From positions 34,635 to 74,851 of the forward strand of contig DISE01000018.1 in assembly GCA_002421865.1 (NCBI GenBank): a stretch of DNA of 40,217 nucleotides, read 5' to 3'. Of this stretch, positions 24,970 to 33,334 are shown piece by piece. The position numbers and the translations under genes are program-made. This DNA is from Castellaniella sp. UBA6218. Lineage in GTDB: Bacteria; Pseudomonadota; Gammaproteobacteria; Burkholderiales; Burkholderiaceae_B. The notes below the pieces were generated by a model, which saw only the letters and a program-made list of their open reading frames with translations, searched no databases and was not told the DNA's origin. The stretch's first letter is position 1. Every line of letters begins with the position of its first letter.

Positions 24970-25650
24970 ATGATTTCGATTTTGCTCGCGGATGACCACA
25001 CCTTGCTGCGCGAAGGACTGAAACGCCTGCTTCATCAAACCAGCGACATCCTGGTGGAGGGCGAGGCGGGGAACGGCCAGGAAGTGCTGGCCCTTCTGGC
25101 CCGACGGCACTGGAGCGTGCTGGTGCTCGACATGTCGATGCCCGGACGGGACGGCATCGATTTGATCCGCCAGATCAAGGCGGAATACCCCGGCATCCCC
25201 ATTCTGGTGCTGACCATGCATGGAGAGCAGCAATACGTGACTCGGGCGATCAAGGCGGGCGCGGCGGGCTACTTGACCAAGGACGGCGCGGCGGAGGAAC
25301 TGGTCCAGGCGGTGCGCAAGGTGGCGATGGGCGGGCGATTCCTGAGCCAGGCGCTGGCCGAAAGCATTGCCTTCGATGGGCATGGCGACGGAGGCGACTC
25401 CCCTCACCTGCTGCTGTCGGATCGCGAATTCACGGTCTTCCAGCTGCTTGCGGAAGGACAGAACAATGCGGAAATCGCCCGGCGCCTGTTCATCAGCGTC
25501 AAGACCGTCAGCACCTACAAGACCCGCCTGTTCCTCAAGATGCATATGCGCAACCAGACGGACCTGGTCCGCTATGCGATCAGCCATCATCTTCTCAATG
25601 AGCCTGGCCCGCTGGATTCGTATCCGTCGCCGCCCAAAACCGGCAACTAG
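24970..25650 (+). CDS. LuxR/NarL-family response regulator
   Basis: A 226-residue regulator with a receiver domain (1-120: acidic pair DDH, phosphorylated Asp54 in VLDMSMPG, Lys in LTKDG) and a C-terminal LuxR HTH (LSDREFTVFQLLAEGQNNAEIARRLFISVKTVSTYKTRL). It starts at 24,970 after GGAAGAAG and is cotranscribed with the PAS kinase. A perfect 16-bp dyad 20 bp after its stop codon could be one of its binding sites. By position the pair may control the neighbouring regulator gene and parts of the island. Confidence 0.92.
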   Translation: MISILLADDHTLLREGLKRLLHQTSDILVEGEAGNGQEVLALLARRHWSVLVLDMSMPGRDGIDLIRQIKAEYPGIPILVLTMHGEQQYVTRAIKAGAAGYLTKDGAAEELVQAVRKVAMGGRFLSQALAESIAFDGHGDGGDSPHLLLSDREFTVFQLLAEGQNNAEIARRLFISVKTVSTYKTRLFLKMHMRNQTDLVRYAISHHLLNEPGPLDSYPSPPKTGN

Positions 25651-25670
25651 CCGATTTTCAACTCGTGAAC

Positions 25671-25686
25671 GTAGGAAGATTCCTAC
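25671..25686. promoter_or_regulatory. Perfect palindromic operator candidate
   Basis: GTAGGAA-GA-TTCCTAC: two 7-bp arms with a 2-bp centre, 130 bp upstream of the FNR-type gene and directly after the response-regulator gene. The short centre fits a dimer-binding site better than a hairpin. The TAC-containing arms would suit a NarL/LuxR-type regulator; this is inference. Confidence 0.45.
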
Positions 25687-25815
25687 GCCCGTAGTCCATT
25701 TCTTTAAAAACTATCTGAATACGCCGATAGCGTGAGCCGCCCGCCCCCGGCAATATGTGCCTTGCCTAGTTTTATTCGAAACCCGGCACCCCATAAAAAT
25801 CACGCGAGGCACGCA

Positions 25816-26603
25816 ATGAATACCGCTTACCTGTCGGCCGAGCACTGCGATGCGCAGGACTATGGCTCTTTTATTAATTTTCCCTTACCAAGCTCCCCTC
25901 CGCCGATCACATGCAAAATGGCGGCCGCGGGCGCATGTTCGGTTCCTGAATTATGCCGCCATGCCAGACATTCCGACCGCCAGCCTTTCATGACAGTGGC
26001 CATCAATCGCCGCGCCGTGCGGCGCGGGCAGGCGCTCTATCGTGCTGGCGACCCTCTGGTCAATCTGTACCAGCTCTATGCCGGATCAATGAAACTGCGC
26101 ATCACAAACGCTGCCGGCACAGAGCAGATCGCGTCGTTTCCCATGGCAGGCTCCCTGCTGGGCTGGACGGCATAGAAACCGGACATCACATGTGCGATGC
26201 CGTCGCCCTGGAAGACTCCCTGGTTTGTGTGCTGCCTTTTTCCGATTTGCTGGCCTGTTCCAGGACCGATACGGAGGCCGCACTGCAGTTGAACCGGGCG
26301 ATCGCGCATGAAACGAGCCATTACAGGCATTTGCTGATGGTGATGGCCAGCATGAGCAGTGAAGAGCGCATCGCCAATTTCATCCTGACCATGTCGGAGC
26401 GCATGGCTTCCAATGGCTATTCGCCACACGAGTTCGTGCTGAAGATGACGCGCGAAGACATCGCCAGCCACTTGGGCATGAAAATCGAAACCGTCAGCCG
26501 CGCGCTCAGCCATCTTCAATTGGCGCATATCGTGGACGTGAGCAGGCGGCGCCTTTACATCCGCGATCCGAAGGCTTTGAGCCAGCTGGGTTCCAGCCGG
26601 TGA
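25816..26603 (+). pseudogene. fnr: FNR/ANR-type regulator with apparent -1 frameshift
   Basis: Two frames together encode one Crp/Fnr-family activator. Frame one (ATG at 25,816, GAGG upstream) gives the N-terminus and the start of the cyclic-nucleotide-like domain (GQALYRAGDPLVNLYQLYAGSMKLR ... PMAGSLLG) and stops at 26,173-26,175. The protein continues in the next frame (LDGIETGHHMCDAVALEDS) to 26,603, including the HTH TREDIASHLGMKIETVSRALS, whose E-x-x-S-R is the FNR reading helix for TTGAT. Restoring one C near 26,163 rejoins them to about 262 residues. N-terminal cysteines are C33, C41 and C47, not the usual C-x2-C-x5-C. Either a real inactivating mutation or a sequencing error. Confidence 0.82.
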
Positions 26604-26670
26604 CCGCCATCCCAGAATCCACCACCCCTGAATCATGGCATCCGTGTTCCTCGGCATCGACGGCGCATTG

Positions 26671-26684
26671 TTGACCATCGTCAA
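26671..26684. promoter_or_regulatory. FNR/ANR-like box upstream of BON gene
   Basis: TTGACCATCGTCAA matches TTGAT-N4-ATCAA at 8 of 10 positions and lies 86 nt before the BON-domain gene. Confidence 0.6.
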
Positions 26685-26770
26685 TATCCCGCCGGACCGG
26701 CGTCGCACAATGACTCATCGGCATGACGACCGATAAAGCGACATCAATTCGATGAGTTTCGGAGATTCTC

Positions 26771-27418
26771 ATGAAAGACACGACATTGCGGGATATGGTG
26801 GAAAGCGCGCTCGATTATGAGCCGAGTATTGATGCGGCGAATATCGGCGTCGCCGTCGACAACGGGGTGGTGACGCTGACCGGGCATGTGGCCACCTATG
26901 CTCAGAAACTCACGGCGGAACGCGTGGTTCGAGGCGTGAGCGGTGTCCGGGGCATCGCGCAGGAAATCGAGGTCCGCGACAGTTTGGGCAAACACATCGC
27001 GGACGACGAGATCGCCAGCCGCGCCCTCAGGATCATCGCTTGGGACGTGACGATCCCCAGCGACAAGATCCAGGTGAAGGTCCAGAAGGGATGGGTCACC
27101 CTGTCCGGCAAGGTGGATTGGTATTTCCAACGATCAGCCGCCGAACACGCGGTCCGCAAACTTTCCGGCGTGCTCGGCGTCACCAATCAGATCATCGTCG
27201 CGCCGGTGATCGTGGCAAGCGACGTCAAGCGCCGGATCGAGGATGCCCTCAAGCGCAGCGCCGAAGTCGAGGCCAGCGGCGTGACCGTGTCCGTCAAGGA
27301 CAGCAAAGTGACGCTGGACGGCAAAGTCCGCAGCTGGAGAGAACGGAAGTCGATCGAGCAAGCGGCCTGGGCGGCGCCCGGGGTGGCCAGCGTAGAGGAT
27401 CGCCTGGTGCTGGAATAG
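26771..27418 (+). CDS. Triple BON-domain protein
   Basis: A 215-residue protein consisting of three BON repeats (about 3-70, 78-145 and 148-215), each with the V-x-V-x-x-G-x-V-T-L-x-G-x-V pattern: IGVAVDNGVVTLTGHV, IQVKVQKGWVTLSGKV, VTVSVKDSKVTLDGKV. In the third, the central Gly is replaced by Ser. BON proteins such as OsmY are thought to bind phospholipid surfaces and protect against osmotic shock, but no signal peptide is visible here, so a cytoplasmic location is likely. GGAG precedes the ATG. It is the last island gene, convergent with arsB. Confidence 0.88.
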   Translation: MKDTTLRDMVESALDYEPSIDAANIGVAVDNGVVTLTGHVATYAQKLTAERVVRGVSGVRGIAQEIEVRDSLGKHIADDEIASRALRIIAWDVTIPSDKIQVKVQKGWVTLSGKVDWYFQRSAAEHAVRKLSGVLGVTNQIIVAPVIVASDVKRRIEDALKRSAEVEASGVTVSVKDSKVTLDGKVRSWRERKSIEQAAWAAPGVASVEDRLVLE

Positions 27419-27434
27419 CGCCGGCCGCGCCTGC

Positions 27435-28712
27435 TCACCCGACCCGCCATGCCAGCGCCGCCAAGGCTGCGATCAGCACCGGCAGGGTCAGCATCAGCCC
27501 GATCCGGCAATACTGCCCCCAGCCGATGCGGATGTCCCGGCCGCGCAGCACGTGCAGCCACAGCAGCGTGGCCAGGCTGCCGATCGGCGTCATCTTGGGT
27601 CCCAGGTCGCAGCCGATCACGTGCGCGTAGATCATCGCCTCGCGCACGACGCCGTGCGCCTGGGACGCTTCGATCGACAGAGCGCCGATCAGGACGGTGG
27701 GCAGGTTGTTCATCAGGGACGACAGGACCGCACTCAAAAGACCCGTCCCCAGCGTCGCGGTCCAAAGCCCTTGCCCGGCCAGCCAATCCAGCGCCCGCGT
27801 CAGGAATGCCGTCAAGCCCGCGTGCCGCAGACCGTAGACCACCAGATACATGCCCAGGGCGAACACGATGATCTGCCAAGGTGCGCCGCGCACCCGGCGC
27901 AATACCGGGATGCGGCCGCCCCGGGCGGCCACGCCGGCCAGGGCCAGGGCGCCAGCCGCCGCCGTCGCGCTGACGGGAATGCCCCGGGGTTCAAGCACGA
28001 AGAACCCCAGCAACAACCAGGCCAGCACGCCCCACCCTGCCATGAATGTCGGCCGGTCGAGGACGACCGAGGCCGGCGACGGCAGCCGTTGCGCATCGTA
28101 ACGGCGCGGAATGGCGCGGCGGAACACCAGTCCCAAGACCGCCAGGGACGCCAGGATGGCAACAAGATCGACCGGCGCCATGACGGCCGCATAGCGGGCG
28201 AAGCCGATGCCGAAATAATCCGCCGTGACGATGTTCACCAGGTTGGACACTACCAGCGGCAGGCTGGCGGTGTCGGCGATGAAGCCCGCCGCCATGACGA
28301 AGGCCAGTGTCGCCTGAGGGGAAAAGCGCAGCGCCGCCAACATGGCGGCGACGATCGGGGTCAGGATCAGCGCCGCGCCGTCATTGTTGAACAACGCGCT
28401 GACGCCGGCGCCCAGCAGGATCATCAGGACGAACAGCCGGCCGCCCCGGCCGCCGCCCCAGCGGGCCACGTGCAGGGCGGCCCACTCGAAAAAGCCGGCG
28501 GCCTCCAGCAGCAGGCTGATGATGACGACGGCAACGAAAGTGCCGGTGGCGTTCCAGACGATGCCCCAGACCACCGGGATGTCCTCCAGCCGGATGACGC
28601 CGGTCAGCAGCGCGAGTCCTGCGCCCAGGCTGGCGCTCCAGCCGATGCCCAGGCCGCGGGGTTGCCAGATGACCAGCCCCAGCGTCAGGATGAACAGGCA
28701 CAGGGCGAGCAT
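27435..28712 (-). CDS. arsB: ArsB arsenite efflux pump
   Basis: A 425-residue inner-membrane transporter that closely follows ArsB (429 residues in E. coli): LVIWQPRGLGIGWSA, IPVVWGIVWNATGTFVAVVIISLLL, FNNDGAALILTPIV, GFIADTASLPLVVSNLVNIV, LGMYLVVYGLRHAGLT and VIGCDLGPKMTPIGSLATLLWLHVL. It exports arsenite or antimonite driven by the proton gradient. No arsR, arsC or arsA is nearby. It begins 11 bp after the GDT1-type gene, so it appears to be the second gene of a unit preceded by a manganese riboswitch. The GDT1/ArsB pairing is unusual. Confidence 0.93.
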   Translation of the reverse strand: MLALCLFILTLGLVIWQPRGLGIGWSASLGAGLALLTGVIRLEDIPVVWGIVWNATGTFVAVVIISLLLEAAGFFEWAALHVARWGGGRGGRLFVLMILLGAGVSALFNNDGAALILTPIVAAMLAALRFSPQATLAFVMAAGFIADTASLPLVVSNLVNIVTADYFGIGFARYAAVMAPVDLVAILASLAVLGLVFRRAIPRRYDAQRLPSPASVVLDRPTFMAGWGVLAWLLLGFFVLEPRGIPVSATAAAGALALAGVAARGGRIPVLRRVRGAPWQIIVFALGMYLVVYGLRHAGLTAFLTRALDWLAGQGLWTATLGTGLLSAVLSSLMNNLPTVLIGALSIEASQAHGVVREAMIYAHVIGCDLGPKMTPIGSLATLLWLHVLRGRDIRIGWGQYCRIGLMLTLPVLIAALAALAWRVG

Positions 28713-28723
28713 CGAAGGCCGTC

Positions 28724-29293
28724 CTACATCCAGCCGGCCGCGTTCGCCAGCGCCGCGCCGCCTATGATCGCGAAGAGCGCGGCGGCGACACCGTGCACCA
28801 GACGGGCCGGCAGGCGGTCGGCGGCGCGGGCGCCGAAATACACGGCGGGCACATTGGCCAGCATCATGCCCAGCGTGCTGCCGCCCACGACCGCCACGAG
28901 ATTCTCGTAGCGCGCGGCCAGGGCCACGGTGGCGATCTGGGTCTTGTCCCCCATCTCCGCCAGGAAGAACAGCGTGATCGTGGCCGTCAGCACGCCCAGG
29001 CCGCGCATTGGACGGGGCGCTTCGTCAAGCCTGTCGGGAATCAGCAGCCAGCCTGCCATGAGCAGAAAGGAAATCCCCAGCGCCCATTGCAGGGTATCGG
29101 GATCGAGCAGCCGGGCGACCAATTGGCCGGCCAGGCCGGCCAAGGCATGATTGGCCAGCGTGGCGATCAGCACGCCCAGACAGATCAGGCCGGGCCGGTG
29201 ATAGCGGGCGGCCAGCATCATGGCCAGCAACTGGGTCTTGTCGCCGATTTCACCCAGAGCGACCACACCGGTGGAAACGAGGAAGGCATCCAT
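28724..29293 (-). CDS. GDT1/UPF0016 family transporter (probable Mn2+ exporter)
   Basis: A 189-residue membrane protein with two homologous three-helix repeats, each with the family motif: GEIGDKTQ near residue 14 and AEMGDKTQ near residue 110. GDT1/TMEM165/MneA proteins export Mn2+ (or exchange Ca2+). It follows a yybP-ykoY-type leader on the same strand, which in many bacteria controls Mn exporters, so Mn2+ efflux is the best assignment. arsB follows 11 bp later. The half-length relative at 235-513 is clearly related but has lost one repeat. Confidence 0.92.
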   Translation of the reverse strand: MDAFLVSTGVVALGEIGDKTQLLAMMLAARYHRPGLICLGVLIATLANHALAGLAGQLVARLLDPDTLQWALGISFLLMAGWLLIPDRLDEAPRPMRGLGVLTATITLFFLAEMGDKTQIATVALAARYENLVAVVGGSTLGMMLANVPAVYFGARAADRLPARLVHGVAAALFAIIGGAALANAAGWM

Positions 29294-29327
29294 GGAAAAT
29301 AACGTCCGGGGCTGGCGCGACTACGTG

Positions 29328-29349
29328 CCCGCCGGCCCCTTGCGGCGGG
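29328..29349 (-). terminator. Hairpin in riboswitch expression platform
   Basis: A 7-bp stem, CCCGCCG with CGGCGGG, lies between the aptamer and the GDT1 start codon. There is no T tract after it on the minus strand, so translational or Rho-linked control is more likely than intrinsic termination. Confidence 0.45.
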
Positions 29350-29354
29350 AAACG

Positions 29355-29486
29355 CAGTCAGCGGTCTTGCCAGGTCACGATGATGCGGACCGCATGCGCC
29401 ATGGCCGAACGGCCAAGTGTGTTGACGCATGCACCTTGAAGCGCCGTCCTGGACGGACGGGCTGCGGGCAGGCTACTCCCCGATGA
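29355..29486 (-). ncRNA. yybP-ykoY (manganese) riboswitch
   Basis: Read on the minus strand, the leader has the hallmark elements in order: GGGGAGTAG (29,481 down to 29,473), a stem GCATGCG ... CGCATGC enclosing TCAACACACTT and a GGCCG/CGGCC hairpin, GGTCC, then GCAAGACCGCTGAC. yybP-ykoY RNAs bind Mn2+ and switch on Mn exporters, here the GDT1-type gene 62 nt downstream. Boundaries are approximate. On the other side, nadA starts at 29,580; I see no separate feature in the 93 bp between. Confidence 0.85.
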
Positions 29487-29579
29487 CGGGTGGCGCGAAT
29501 TATACCCGCATCAGGCGATGCGGACAGCTTTGGCGTATGATGATCTTCTACCCGTTTCCCGCTTCATTCCCATATCATC

Positions 29580-30716
29580 ATGCCCTCAGGTACCCGAATC
29601 GTCGAATTCGACCGCCCGGACATGGCCGTCGGCACCCATACGGTGGCCGAGGCCTGGGCCCGGGTGAATCCCCCACTGTCCCCCGAGGAACGCGAATTCC
29701 AGAAGGACCGCATCCGGCGTCTGCTGAAATCCCGCAACGCCGCCCTGGTCGCACACTACTATGTGGACGCCGACATCCAGGATCTGGCCGAGGAAACCGG
29801 CGGCTGCGTCTCCGATTCGCTGGAAATGGCGCGTTTCGGCCGTGATCACGCCGCCGACACCCTGGTGGTCTCGGGCGTGCGCTTCATGGGCGAGACGGCC
29901 AAGATCCTCTCGCCCGAAAAGCGCATCCTGATGCCCGATCTGGACGCCACCTGTTCGCTGGACCTGGGCTGCGATCCGGTGGCCTTCGCCGAATTCCGGG
30001 CACAGCATCCCGATCGCACGGTCGTGGTGTACGCCAACACCAGCGCCGCCGTGAAGGCCCAGGCCGACTGGATGGTGACCTCCTCCATCGGGCTGGATAT
30101 CGTCGCGGAACTGCATCGCAAGGGCCAGAAAATCCTCTGGGCGCCGGACCGTCACCTGGGATCCTACATCCAGCGTGAGACCGGCGCGGACATGGTGCTG
30201 TGGCAAGGCTCCTGCACCGTACACGACGAATTCAAAGGCATCGAGCTCGACCTGATGCGCAAAGAGCATCCAGGCGCCCTCGTGCTGGTGCACCCCGAAT
30301 CGCCCGCCTCGGTCGTGGCCCAGGCCGATGTGGTGGGGTCGACCTCGAGGCTGCTGGCGGCCGTGACCGAATCGCCGGCCACGACCTTCATCGTCGCCAC
30401 CGACCAGGGCCTGTTGCACAAGATGCGCCTGGCGGCCCCCGGCAAGACCTTCATTGCCGCGCCGACGGCCGGCGAATCGGCCACCTGCAAGAGTTGCGCC
30501 CATTGCCCCTGGATGGCCATGAATTCCCTCAAGGGCGTGGCCGACGCACTGGAATTCGGCACCAACGAAGTCCATCTGGATCCTGCGCTGGGGCGCCAGG
30601 CCAAGGTCTGCATCGACCGCATGCTGGACTTCGCCGCCGCGCGCCGCCGCGACCATCGTCCCGGCCCCGACCTGGCACAGGAGCAAGCCCTGTTTTCGGG
30701 AATCGGTCCGGCATGA
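29580..30716 (+). CDS. nadA: Quinolinate synthase A
   Basis: A 378-residue iron-sulfur enzyme that condenses iminoaspartate with dihydroxyacetone phosphate to quinolinate in de novo NAD synthesis. [4Fe-4S] ligands are in DATCSLDLGC, WQGSCTVHDEF and ATCKSCAHCPWM; substrate-binding motifs LVAHYYVDADIQ and VVYANTSAAVKAQAD are present. It overlaps nadC by ATGA, so the two are coupled. No clear Shine-Dalgarno precedes this ATG; a second Met at codon 15 is an alternative start. Confidence 0.95.
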   Translation: MPSGTRIVEFDRPDMAVGTHTVAEAWARVNPPLSPEEREFQKDRIRRLLKSRNAALVAHYYVDADIQDLAEETGGCVSDSLEMARFGRDHAADTLVVSGVRFMGETAKILSPEKRILMPDLDATCSLDLGCDPVAFAEFRAQHPDRTVVVYANTSAAVKAQADWMVTSSIGLDIVAELHRKGQKILWAPDRHLGSYIQRETGADMVLWQGSCTVHDEFKGIELDLMRKEHPGALVLVHPESPASVVAQADVVGSTSRLLAAVTESPATTFIVATDQGLLHKMRLAAPGKTFIAAPTAGESATCKSCAHCPWMAMNSLKGVADALEFGTNEVHLDPALGRQAKVCIDRMLDFAAARRRDHRPGPDLAQEQALFSGIGPA

Positions 30717-31594
30717 GCACGTCCACGCCCCCTTCCGCCCTGCGCAACCCCCACGCCCCCTTCTCCCCCGCCTTGCGATCATCCCTCGAAGCCAACGTCG
30801 ATCGCGCCTTGGCCGAGGACGTCGGTCCGGGCGACCTCACAGGTCTGCTGATCCCCGAGGACCAAGTCGAGGCTGCCCGCGTCATCGTGCGCGAGCCCGC
30901 CGTGCTGTGCGGCGCACCCTGGTTCGAGGCGGTGATGCACCGGGTGGACGAACGCATTCTGCTCGACTGGGCCTACGCCGAGGGCGATCTGATGGAAGCG
31001 GATTCCGTGGTCTGCCGCCTGCATGGCCCGGCGCGCGCCCTGTTGACCGCGGAGCGCACCGCGCTGAACTTCCTGCAACTGCTCTCCGGCGTGGCAACGG
31101 CGACCCGCCGCTATGTGGACCTGACGGCCGGGACGCGCGCCGCCATCCTGGATACCCGCAAGACGCTGCCTGGCCTGCGCCTGGCCGAGAAATACGCCGT
31201 GCGCGTGGGCGGCGGCCAGAACCAGCGCCTGGCCCTGTACGATGGCATCCTGATCAAGGAAAACCACATCATGGCTGCGGGTGGCATCGCCGCCGCGCTG
31301 CGGGTCGCGCGTGACGTCTCGGGAGGCGCCCCGATCCAGATCGAGGTCGAATCGCTGGACGAGTTGCGTCAGGCGCTGGACGCCGGGGCCGTCTCCGTGC
31401 TGCTCGACAACTTCAGCCTGGAGGACCTGGCCGCGGCGGTCGCCCTGAACGCCGGCCGTGCCCTGCTGGAGGCCTCAGGCGGCATTCATCACGAAACCGT
31501 GCGCGCGATCGCCCTGACGGGCGTGGACCGGATATCCATCGGCAGTCTGACCAAGGACATCCGGGCCGTCGATTATTCGCTGCGGATCGTCTGA
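30713..31594 (+). CDS. nadC: Quinolinate phosphoribosyltransferase
   Basis: A 293-residue enzyme converting quinolinate and PRPP to nicotinate mononucleotide, the step after NadA. Motifs: EDVGPGDLTGLLI, LLTAERTALNFLQLLSGVATATRRYV, LDTRKTLPGLRLAEKYAVRVGGGQNQR (PRPP and quinolinate site), IKENHI and EASGGI. The start is the ATG overlapping the nadA stop; an upstream open extension in the same frame lies inside nadA and is rejected. Convergent with nadB 34 bp away. Confidence 0.95.
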   Translation: MSTSTPPSALRNPHAPFSPALRSSLEANVDRALAEDVGPGDLTGLLIPEDQVEAARVIVREPAVLCGAPWFEAVMHRVDERILLDWAYAEGDLMEADSVVCRLHGPARALLTAERTALNFLQLLSGVATATRRYVDLTAGTRAAILDTRKTLPGLRLAEKYAVRVGGGQNQRLALYDGILIKENHIMAAGGIAAALRVARDVSGGAPIQIEVESLDELRQALDAGAVSVLLDNFSLEDLAAAVALNAGRALLEASGGIHHETVRAIALTGVDRISIGSLTKDIRAVDYSLRIV

Positions 31595-31628
31595 TAGCCG
31601 TCGGCGCCGGCCGCGTGCCGGCGCGCCA

Positions 31629-33263
31629 TCAGCGAAAGCCCTCTTCCGGCGTCATCACCGTGGGCAGTGCCCGGGGCAAGGTCCAGGGAAAATCCTGGCA
31701 ATAATGTAGACCCCGGCTTTCCTTGCGCGACAACGCCGCAGCCACCACCAGGGCCGCGACCTGGATCAGGTTGCGGCATTCCAGCAGGTCGCTGGTGACC
31801 CGGTGTTCCTGATAATACGATTCGATTTCCTGGTCCAGCAGGCTGATGCGCTGGCGCGCGCGGCCCAGGCGCTTCTGTGTGCGCACGATGCCGACGTAGT
31901 TGGACATCAGGCGGCGGACCTCGTCCCAGGCGTGCGTGACCAGCACGGCCTCGGAGCTGTCCCGGGCCCGGCTCTCGTCCCAGTCGGGCACCTGACCAGG
32001 CAGAGGATCGGGATCGGGCTGGGCATCGATGTCATGCGCGGCGTTGCGTCCGATCACCAAGCACTCCAGCAGCGAATTGCTGGCCAGGCGATTGGCGCCA
32101 TGCAGGCCGGTGTAAGCGGTTTCCCCCACCGCATAGAGGCCCGGAATGTCGGTGCGGCCGTTCATGTCGACCACCACGCCGCCGCAGGTGAAGTGCATCG
32201 CAGGGACGACCGGAATCGGTTCGCGGGTCATGTCGATGCCGAACTCCAGGCAGTGGGCGTGGATGGTCGGGAAATGTTCGCGGATGAATTCGGCCGGCCG
32301 ATGGCTGATGTCCAGATCCACATGAGTCAGGCCGCGCTTTTTGATCTCGAAATCGATGGCGCGGGCCACTACGTCGCGCGGGGCCAGTTCCAGGCGCTCG
32401 TCGTGCCATTGCATGAAGCGTTCGCCCGCCTGGGCGCCGGCCGAGGCCGGCAGGCGCAACACCCCGCCCTCTCCGCGTACAGCCTCGGAGATCAGGAAGG
32501 ATTTGGCCTGCGGATGGTACATGCAGGTTGGATGAAACTGCATGAATTCCATATTGGCCACACGGCAGCCCGCCCGCCAGGCCATGGCGATGCCGTCCCC
32601 GGTGGAAGTGTCGGGATTGCTGGTGTGCAGGTAGACCTTGCCCGCGCCACCCGTCGCCAGCACGACGCGGGACGCGAGGATGGTGTGCACGCGGTCGGCG
32701 CGTTCGTCGTAGACGTAGGCCCCAAGGCAGCGGGCCGGCTGGCCGGTGGATGGTGTACCGCCGCCGGCCAGGATGCGGCTGGTGATGAGCTCGACACCGG
32801 AATGGTATTCCAGCAGGGTGATGTTGCGGTGGGCCCGCACCTGCTGTTCCAGCGTCAACTGGACCAGATGGCCGGTGGCATCGGCCGCATGGATGATGCG
32901 CCGCTGGCTGTGGCCGCCTTCACGGGTCAGGTGGAAACCCAGTTCGGCGCCCTGATCGGGGGTGAAGGGCACGCCCAGTTCGATCAGCCAGTCGATGGCC
33001 GAGCGGCCCTGCTCGACGATGTGGCGCGTGGCGTCGGAATCGCACAGTCCGGCGCCCGCGACCAGTGTGTCGGCGATGTGCTCGTCGTGACTGTCCTGCG
33101 AATCCAGCACGGCGGCGATGCCGCCCTGCGCCCAGTTGCTCGCCCCGTCCAGCAGGGCTTTTTTCGACAGCACGGCGACTTTCTTGTCGGCCGCCAGATG
33201 CAACGCCACCGTCAGGCCGGACAGGCCGCTGCCGATGATCAGGACGTCGTATTGATGATTCAT
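31629..33263 (-). CDS. nadB: L-aspartate oxidase
   Basis: A 544-residue FAD enzyme that oxidises aspartate to iminoaspartate, the substrate of NadA. FAD-binding IIGSGLSGLTVALHLA at the N-terminus, SNWAQGGIAAVL, the succinate-dehydrogenase-like GEGGVLR, HFTCGGVVVDMNGRTDIPGLYAVGE and a C-terminal helical domain are all present. It completes the de novo NAD trio but is convergent to nadAC rather than in one operon. AAGAAG lies before the ATG. The 66-bp repeats lie between this gene and nrdJ. Confidence 0.95.
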   Translation of the reverse strand: MNHQYDVLIIGSGLSGLTVALHLAADKKVAVLSKKALLDGASNWAQGGIAAVLDSQDSHDEHIADTLVAGAGLCDSDATRHIVEQGRSAIDWLIELGVPFTPDQGAELGFHLTREGGHSQRRIIHAADATGHLVQLTLEQQVRAHRNITLLEYHSGVELITSRILAGGGTPSTGQPARCLGAYVYDERADRVHTILASRVVLATGGAGKVYLHTSNPDTSTGDGIAMAWRAGCRVANMEFMQFHPTCMYHPQAKSFLISEAVRGEGGVLRLPASAGAQAGERFMQWHDERLELAPRDVVARAIDFEIKKRGLTHVDLDISHRPAEFIREHFPTIHAHCLEFGIDMTREPIPVVPAMHFTCGGVVVDMNGRTDIPGLYAVGETAYTGLHGANRLASNSLLECLVIGRNAAHDIDAQPDPDPLPGQVPDWDESRARDSSEAVLVTHAWDEVRRLMSNYVGIVRTQKRLGRARQRISLLDQEIESYYQEHRVTSDLLECRNLIQVAALVVAAALSRKESRGLHYCQDFPWTLPRALPTVMTPEEGFR

Positions 33264-33334
33264 GTCACTTCTTGTATGAGTGGTTGAGCCCCCGGTCTCC
33301 CCGGGCCGGGGGAATCATTCTATATCCGTTTCCC

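Noticed and set aside
23118..25001. Long minus-strand frame opposite the CBS and histidine kinase genes
   Set aside because: It crosses several well-supported plus-strand genes and shows no family motif.
25732..25815. Earlier start for the FNR-type gene
   Set aside because: The extra 28 codons are Pro/His-rich, unconserved and lack a ribosome site, whereas the ATG at 25,816 follows GAGG.
27552..28910. Long plus-strand frame opposite arsB
   Set aside because: Gln/Arg/Asp-rich shadow composition; arsB on the other strand is unmistakable.
31803..33287. Long plus-strand frame opposite nadB
   Set aside because: No motifs, and nadB is fully conserved on the minus strand.
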